Part shown: positions 60,507 through 64,000 of the stretch, piece by piece
Numbering within the stretch: the first letter of the stretch is position 1
How the letters are laid out: each line of letters begins with the position of its first letter
The notes under the pieces: model-generated
What the model was told of the DNA's origin: nothing
Databases searched by the model: none
What the model saw: only the letters and a program-made list of their open reading frames with translations
Program-made: the position numbers and the translations under genes
Source of the DNA: Halomonas sp. LR3S48
GTDB lineage: Bacteria > Pseudomonadota > Gammaproteobacteria > Pseudomonadales > Halomonadaceae
Length of the DNA stretch: 64,000 nt
Direction of reading: 5' to 3'
Assembly (NCBI RefSeq): GCF_025725665.1
Contig: NZ_CP107009.1
Coordinates: 1,922,001 to 1,986,000, forward strand

Positions 60507-62708
60507 GTGTCTGAACAAAAGTCTAAACGCCGGGAGTGGGGGGCACGCACCACACCCAGTCTGCAGGGCAACGAACACTGGTGGCCCGACCAGCTCAACC
60601 TCAACGTGCTGCACCAGAAGCACCCCGATGCCAGCCCGTTCGGTGCCGACTTCAGCTACGCCGAGGCGTTCTCGCAGCTCAACGTCGACGAACTCTGCGC
60701 CGATCTCGATGCCTTGATGACCGACTCACAAGAGTGGTGGCCCGCCGACTGGGGCCACTACGGCCCGTTCTTCATCCGCATGTCGTGGCATGCCGCCGGC
60801 ACCTACCGCGCGGTAGACGGCCGCGGTGGCGGCGGCACCGGCGCCCAGCGTTTCGCACCGCTCAACAGCTGGCCCGACAACGGCAACCTGGACAAGGCCC
60901 GCCGGCTGCTGTGGCCGATCAAGCAGAAGTACGGCGAGAAGATCTCCTGGGCCGACCTGCTGGTCCTTGCCGGCAATCGCGCGCTCGAGACCATGGGTTT
61001 TCGCACCTTCGGTTTCGGCTTCGGCCGCTCCGATATCTGGGCGCCCGAGGACGACATCTACTGGGGCCCCGAGGCCGAGTGGCTCTCGACCAAAGACGAG
61101 CGTTATACCGGCACCTGGGAAGACGGCAGCCGCACCCTCGACAACCCGCTCGCCGCGGTGCAGATGGGGCTGATCTACGTCAACCCGGAGGGCCCCAATG
61201 GCATTCCCGACGCGATGAAGTCCGCCCAGGACGTACGCGAGACCTTCGCCCGCATGGGCATGAACGACCGCGAGACCGTCGCGCTGACTGTGGGCGGCCA
61301 CACCTTCGGTAAGATGCACGGCAACGGGCCGGCTGATGCCGTCGGCGACGCGCCGGAGGCCGCGAAGATTCACCAGCAGGGGATCGGCTGGGCCAACAAG
61401 CACGAGACCGGCCTTGGTGAGTACACGGTCACCTCCGGCCTCGAAGGGGCCTGGACCCCGACGCCGACCAAGTGGGACAACGCCTACCTCAACACCATCT
61501 TCGCCCACCAGTGGGAGGTGAAGAAGTCGCCCGCGGGTGCCAATCAGTGGCAGCCGGTCGAGGTGAAGGAGGGGTACTGGGTGCCCGACGCCCACGTCGA
61601 AGGCAAGAAGAACCCGCCGGTGATGAACACCGCCGACATGGCGATGATCACCGACCCCATCTACCTCGAGATCGCCAACGAGTTTCACCAGAACCCGGAT
61701 GTGCTCGCCGACGAGTTCGCCCGCGCCTGGTACAAGCTGCTGCACCGTGACATGGGTCCGCAAGCCCGCTACCTCGGCCCGCATGTACCCAACGAAGACC
61801 TCGTCTGGCAGGACCCGGTGCCCAAGCATGAAGGGCCGCTGGTCAACGATCAGCAGGTCGCCACGCTCAAGCAGCAGATCGCCGACTCCGGCCTGACCGC
61901 CAAGCAACTGGTGGGCACCGCCTGGGCCGCGGCCTGCACCTACCGCCAGACCGACCACCGCGGCGGCGTCAACGGTGCGCGTATCCGTCTCGAACCGCAG
62001 ATCGGCTGGGACGTCAACGTACGCGCCGGCGTGCCCGAAGTGCTCGACCGGCTTGAGCAGATCAAGGACGCCTCCGGCACTAACATCTCGCTGGCGGACA
62101 TGATCGTGCTGGGCGGTAACGTGGGAGTCGAGATGGCAGCGAAGGCAGCCGGCCACCACATCACGGTACCGTTCTCCCCGGGCCGCACCGACGCGAGCCA
62201 GGAGATGACCGAGATCGATGCACATGCCTACCTCGAGCCGAGGCACGATGCCTTCCGCAACTACATGCAGCCCCAGGCGACCAACATTCCGGCCGAGCAC
62301 CTGATGATCGACCGCGCCTTCATGCTGAATCTCAGCGTACCGCAGATGACGGCGCTACTCGGTGGCATGCGGGCCATCGGCGTCAACGTCGGTGACAACA
62401 GCAACGATGGCGTCTTCACCGACCGCCCCGGCCAGCTGACGAACGACTTCTTCGTCAACCTCGTCGACATGGGCACCGTCTGGGAGCCGCTCGACGAAGA
62501 AGAGGAACGCTTCGAAGGGCGCCACCGCAAGACGGGCGAGAAGAAGTGGACCGCCACCCGCGTCGACCTGGTGTACGGCTCCAACTCGCAGCTACGCGCC
62601 ATCGCCGAGGAGTATGCCGCCAACGGCGGCGAGGAGCGCATGCTCGACCGCTTCGTGAAAGGGTGGGTCAAGGTCATGGAGAACGACCGCTTCGACCTGC
62701 ACCGCTGA
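60507..62708 (+). CDS. katG: Catalase-peroxidase KatG
   Basis: A 733-residue bifunctional heme enzyme that dismutates hydrogen peroxide and acts as a peroxidase. Distal R91-W94-H95 in [13 protein letters not shown] and proximal H265 in [11 protein letters not shown] are intact, and the Tyr and Met of the Met-Tyr-Trp adduct lie in LIYVNPEGP and in the following MGMNDRETV. The C-terminal inactive repeat is complete. The GTG at 60507 has GAGGAG six bases upstream. It is read in the same direction as sigZ, 209 bp downstream, so it has its own promoter and is possibly sigma-linked. Confidence 0.95.
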   Translation: MSEQKSKRREWGARTTPSLQGNEHWWPDQLNLNVLHQKHPDASPFGADFSYAEAFSQLNVDELCADLDALMTDSQEWWPADWGHYGPFFIRMSWHAAGTYRAVDGRGGGGTGAQRFAPLNSWPDNGNLDKARRLLWPIKQKYGEKISWADLLVLAGNRALETMGFRTFGFGFGRSDIWAPEDDIYWGPEAEWLSTKDERYTGTWEDGSRTLDNPLAAVQMGLIYVNPEGPNGIPDAMKSAQDVRETFARMGMNDRETVALTVGGHTFGKMHGNGPADAVGDAPEAAKIHQQGIGWANKHETGLGEYTVTSGLEGAWTPTPTKWDNAYLNTIFAHQWEVKKSPAGANQWQPVEVKEGYWVPDAHVEGKKNPPVMNTADMAMITDPIYLEIANEFHQNPDVLADEFARAWYKLLHRDMGPQARYLGPHVPNEDLVWQDPVPKHEGPLVNDQQVATLKQQIADSGLTAKQLVGTAWAAACTYRQTDHRGGVNGARIRLEPQIGWDVNVRAGVPEVLDRLEQIKDASGTNISLADMIVLGGNVGVEMAAKAAGHHITVPFSPGRTDASQEMTEIDAHAYLEPRHDAFRNYMQPQATNIPAEHLMIDRAFMLNLSVPQMTALLGGMRAIGVNVGDNSNDGVFTDRPGQLTNDFFVNLVDMGTVWEPLDEEEERFEGRHRKTGEKKWTATRVDLVYGSNSQLRAIAEEYAANGGEERMLDRFVKGWVKVMENDRFDLHR

Positions 62709-62750
62709 ACGACAGGTCCGCAGCAGTAACGCGGGCCTGGCTCAAAACCG

Positions 62751-62786
62751 ACCCCGAAGGTGGAATTTCCGCTTTCGGGGTTTTTA
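62751..62786 (+). terminator. Terminator after katG
   Basis: ACCCCGAA and TTCGGGGT pair (62751-62758 with 62774-62781) around a loop that itself folds through GGAA/TTCC, followed by TTTTTA. It lies 43 bp after the stop. Confidence 0.85.
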
Positions 62787-62900
62787 TTTCATCTCATGCT
62801 TTCGTTGGCGTTGATCTCAGCGTAACGGTTGTTTACGGTTAGTAAAAAGCTGCAGAAGATAGCTTAGAGACCAAGTAGTACGCAGGGACTGCCGCACTAG

Positions 62901-62921
62901 TGATGATGCGAATTATCATCA
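62901..62921. promoter_or_regulatory. Fur/Zur-like palindrome in the katG-csd gap
   Basis: TGATGAT (62901-62907) and ATCATCA (62915-62921) are perfect arms around 7 bp. The 19-mer at 62902-62920 agrees with the Fur consensus at 14 positions. The gap 62709-63081 otherwise holds the katG terminator and no gene. The next gene starts 160 bp downstream. Confidence 0.4.
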
Positions 62922-63081
62922 ATTCTGCCAGCAGGGGCGGTAGCGTGCCCCGACTCCCTATTTCCTCTCCCGCCTGACAAAACCCAGCTTTATCTAAAGT
63001 ACCCATTAACTTATTGGATTTAAAAGTCGATTTCGCCGCGTGGTATTCTCCGACGAATACTGATGACATAGAGATAACTCG

Positions 63082-63684
63082 ATGCGGCACGAGGGCAAGC
63101 TCACACAGTGGAACGACGACAAGGGCTTCGGGTTCATCACGCCAGCCGAAGGCGGCCCTCGCGTGTTCGTCCATATCAGCGCCTTTCCCCGCGATGGACG
63201 CCGGCCAACAGTCAACGAGCCGATCACCTACCACCTGACAAGTGACAGCCAGAACAGACCAAGAGCGCAGAAGGTGGGCTACCTGAAAGCGGCACGCCAT
63301 GCATCCCCGCGTTCCAGAGGACTGATGATGGCATACGCCATCGCCGCTGCGTTCTTCGCGCTCCTGGCGGCCATGAGCGCTCTAGGCCACACGCCATGGC
63401 AGTTCCTGGCGGCATACGCACTGCTGAGCGTGATCACCTTCGCCATGTACGGCATCGACAAAGCCGCGGCAGGGAAGGGCGGAAGGCGCACACCAGAAGC
63501 GACGCTGCTCTTCGCAGGCTTGATAGGCGGCTGGCCCGGCGCGCTGATAGCGCAGAGGCTGTTTCGGCACAAAACCAGGAAGCAGCCGTTTCAGATCATA
63601 TTTTGGTGTGGGGTGGTGGTGAATTGCGGGGTGCTTGGGTGGCTTGTTTATACGGGAGAGGCTGCGAGCGTTTGGGCTGGTTAA
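63082..63684 (+). CDS. Cold-shock domain plus DUF1294 membrane protein
   Basis: A 200-residue fusion. Residues 1-~70 form a cold-shock (OB) nucleic-acid-binding domain with RNP1 KGFGFI and RNP2 VFVHIS. Residues ~82-200 carry about four hydrophobic segments with the DUF1294 motif MYGIDKAAA...RRTPEATLLFAGLIGGWPGALIAQRLFRHKTRKQPF split over the core. The RNA-binding head therefore sits at the inner membrane. Function is unknown. Confidence 0.88.
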   Translation: MRHEGKLTQWNDDKGFGFITPAEGGPRVFVHISAFPRDGRRPTVNEPITYHLTSDSQNRPRAQKVGYLKAARHASPRSRGLMMAYAIAAAFFALLAAMSALGHTPWQFLAAYALLSVITFAMYGIDKAAAGKGGRRTPEATLLFAGLIGGWPGALIAQRLFRHKTRKQPFQIIFWCGVVVNCGVLGWLVYTGEAASVWAG

Positions 63685-63882
63685 GTTATGCGGGCTGTGG
63701 CGCGTCATGACCTTTTCCGCATCAGTTCTATTAGTTAATGCGCATGCAGCATATTGGTACCGGAAAAGCGCGAATGCGTGCAAATTCAGCATAGGTAGCC
63801 GAACTATATTTTGATGCTTGAAAAATCAACGAGTTAGAAGAAATGAAGCACATCAGATAATATTGTGGAACGCGCAGGATGC

Positions 63883-64000
63883 TCATTGAATATCAGGACG
63901 TGCAGTCCAATCACTGAACTTAAGAGCATTCTTTGGAATTATTTGACCCGAGAAGGCGTCAATGAAGAGTTTACCCTCGTAGAACAAGGGTATGCTCAAG
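63883..64000 (-). CDS. 3' end of an unidentified gene at the window edge
   Basis: An open minus-strand frame from 64000 ends at TGA (63885-63883). It encodes SIPLFYEGKLFIDAFSGQ then IIPKNALKFSDWTARPDIQ. The residues look protein-like, but the family is not recognised, and a competing plus-strand frame is also open to the edge. The 316-bp tail 63685-64000 is AT-richer than the rest of the window and holds nothing else I can support. Confidence 0.4.
   Translation of the reverse strand, partial: LSIPLFYEGKLFIDAFSGQIIPKNALKFSDWTARPDIQ

Noticed and set aside
60726..62300. Minus-strand 524-codon frame opposite katG
   Set aside because: Shadow of a conserved catalase-peroxidase gene; no recognisable motif and no ribosome site.
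62839..63300. Minus-strand 153-codon frame between katG and the cold-shock gene
   Set aside because: Overlaps the conserved cold-shock/DUF1294 gene and has no domain; treated as a shadow.
1..64000. CRISPR arrays, tRNA or rRNA genes, prophage structural genes, BGC-type assembly lines
   Set aside because: No spaced direct-repeat array, cloverleaf or rRNA-like tract was seen on reading the window, and no phage or NRPS/PKS domains were found. A tRNA scan could not be run.

Overview
The window looks like chromosome from a high-GC gammaproteobacterium, most likely a halomonad (Halomonas or a close relative). The grounds are the close GntR and OsmC-YcaO relatives, the gluconate-type TRAP operon, the many LysR/AraC/LysE pairs and the overall codon use. 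No rRNA, tRNA or CRISPR array was seen. The genus is an inference from gene types, not from a marker gene.

Layout. 1-1946: end of a membrane acyltransferase-like gene, overlapped by a class A beta-lactamase-fold protein. 2021-6789: a gluconate module with promoter, perfect GntR-type operator, TRAP transporter dctPQM, gluconokinase and the LacI-family regulator GntR. 6823-10410 (minus strand): an iron-complex ABC importer with a Fur-like box upstream, plus a RidA protein. 10543-13175: a MaoC-phosphotransacylase fusion overlapping acetate kinase. 13172-19170: methyltransferase, GlxA-type regulator, MocR regulator with a divergent LysE exporter, a threonine-dehydratase-like enzyme and ExoD. 19337-21205: a chemoreceptor with a flagellar sigma-28 type promoter, a CheR-tether pentapeptide and a terminator. 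21296-27633: LysR/azoreductase, a secreted hydrolase, AraC, and a MerR regulator with a divergent DUF2938-MFS pair. 27640-37127: a MASE2-GGDEF cyclase, AraC/LysE, DJ-1 and DCC proteins, small enzymes, an SDR, GrpB, and LysR with an enol-lactonase-like hydrolase. 37561-39820: OsmC-YcaO. 39854-50721: an accessory-looking stretch of small stress or modification genes (NYN, DinB, GST, GNAT, SRPBCC), several regulators, a PAS-GGDEF cyclase and an EamA exporter. It is dotted with gene relics (cupin, GST, ion channel; also MAPEG at 32.2 kb).

50915-58279: a fabF paralogue and TetR around a nested-dyad operator, then an insertion-rich patch. The patch holds a flavin oxidase, a broken IS4-type element, an amidohydrolase relic, an AT-richer PHB depolymerase-like gene, a broken IS3-type element and a YefM/YoeB toxin-antitoxin pair. 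It is bracketed by two copies of the last ~117 bp of the TetR gene. 58393-64000: a GFA protein, DUF1801, a 54-residue protein with a CCxP nonapeptide repeat overlapping an ECF sigma factor (SigZ type) with a cysteine-rich tail, then katG, a cold-shock/DUF1294 protein, and the 3' end of an unidentified gene at the edge.

The best candidate for an undescribed system is 59498-60297. A cysteine-repeat microprotein is translationally overlapped with an ECF sigma factor that has its own Cys tail. A hairpin 5' leader lies upstream and catalase-peroxidase lies next door, which suggests a metal or thiol-redox switch without a classical anti-sigma factor.
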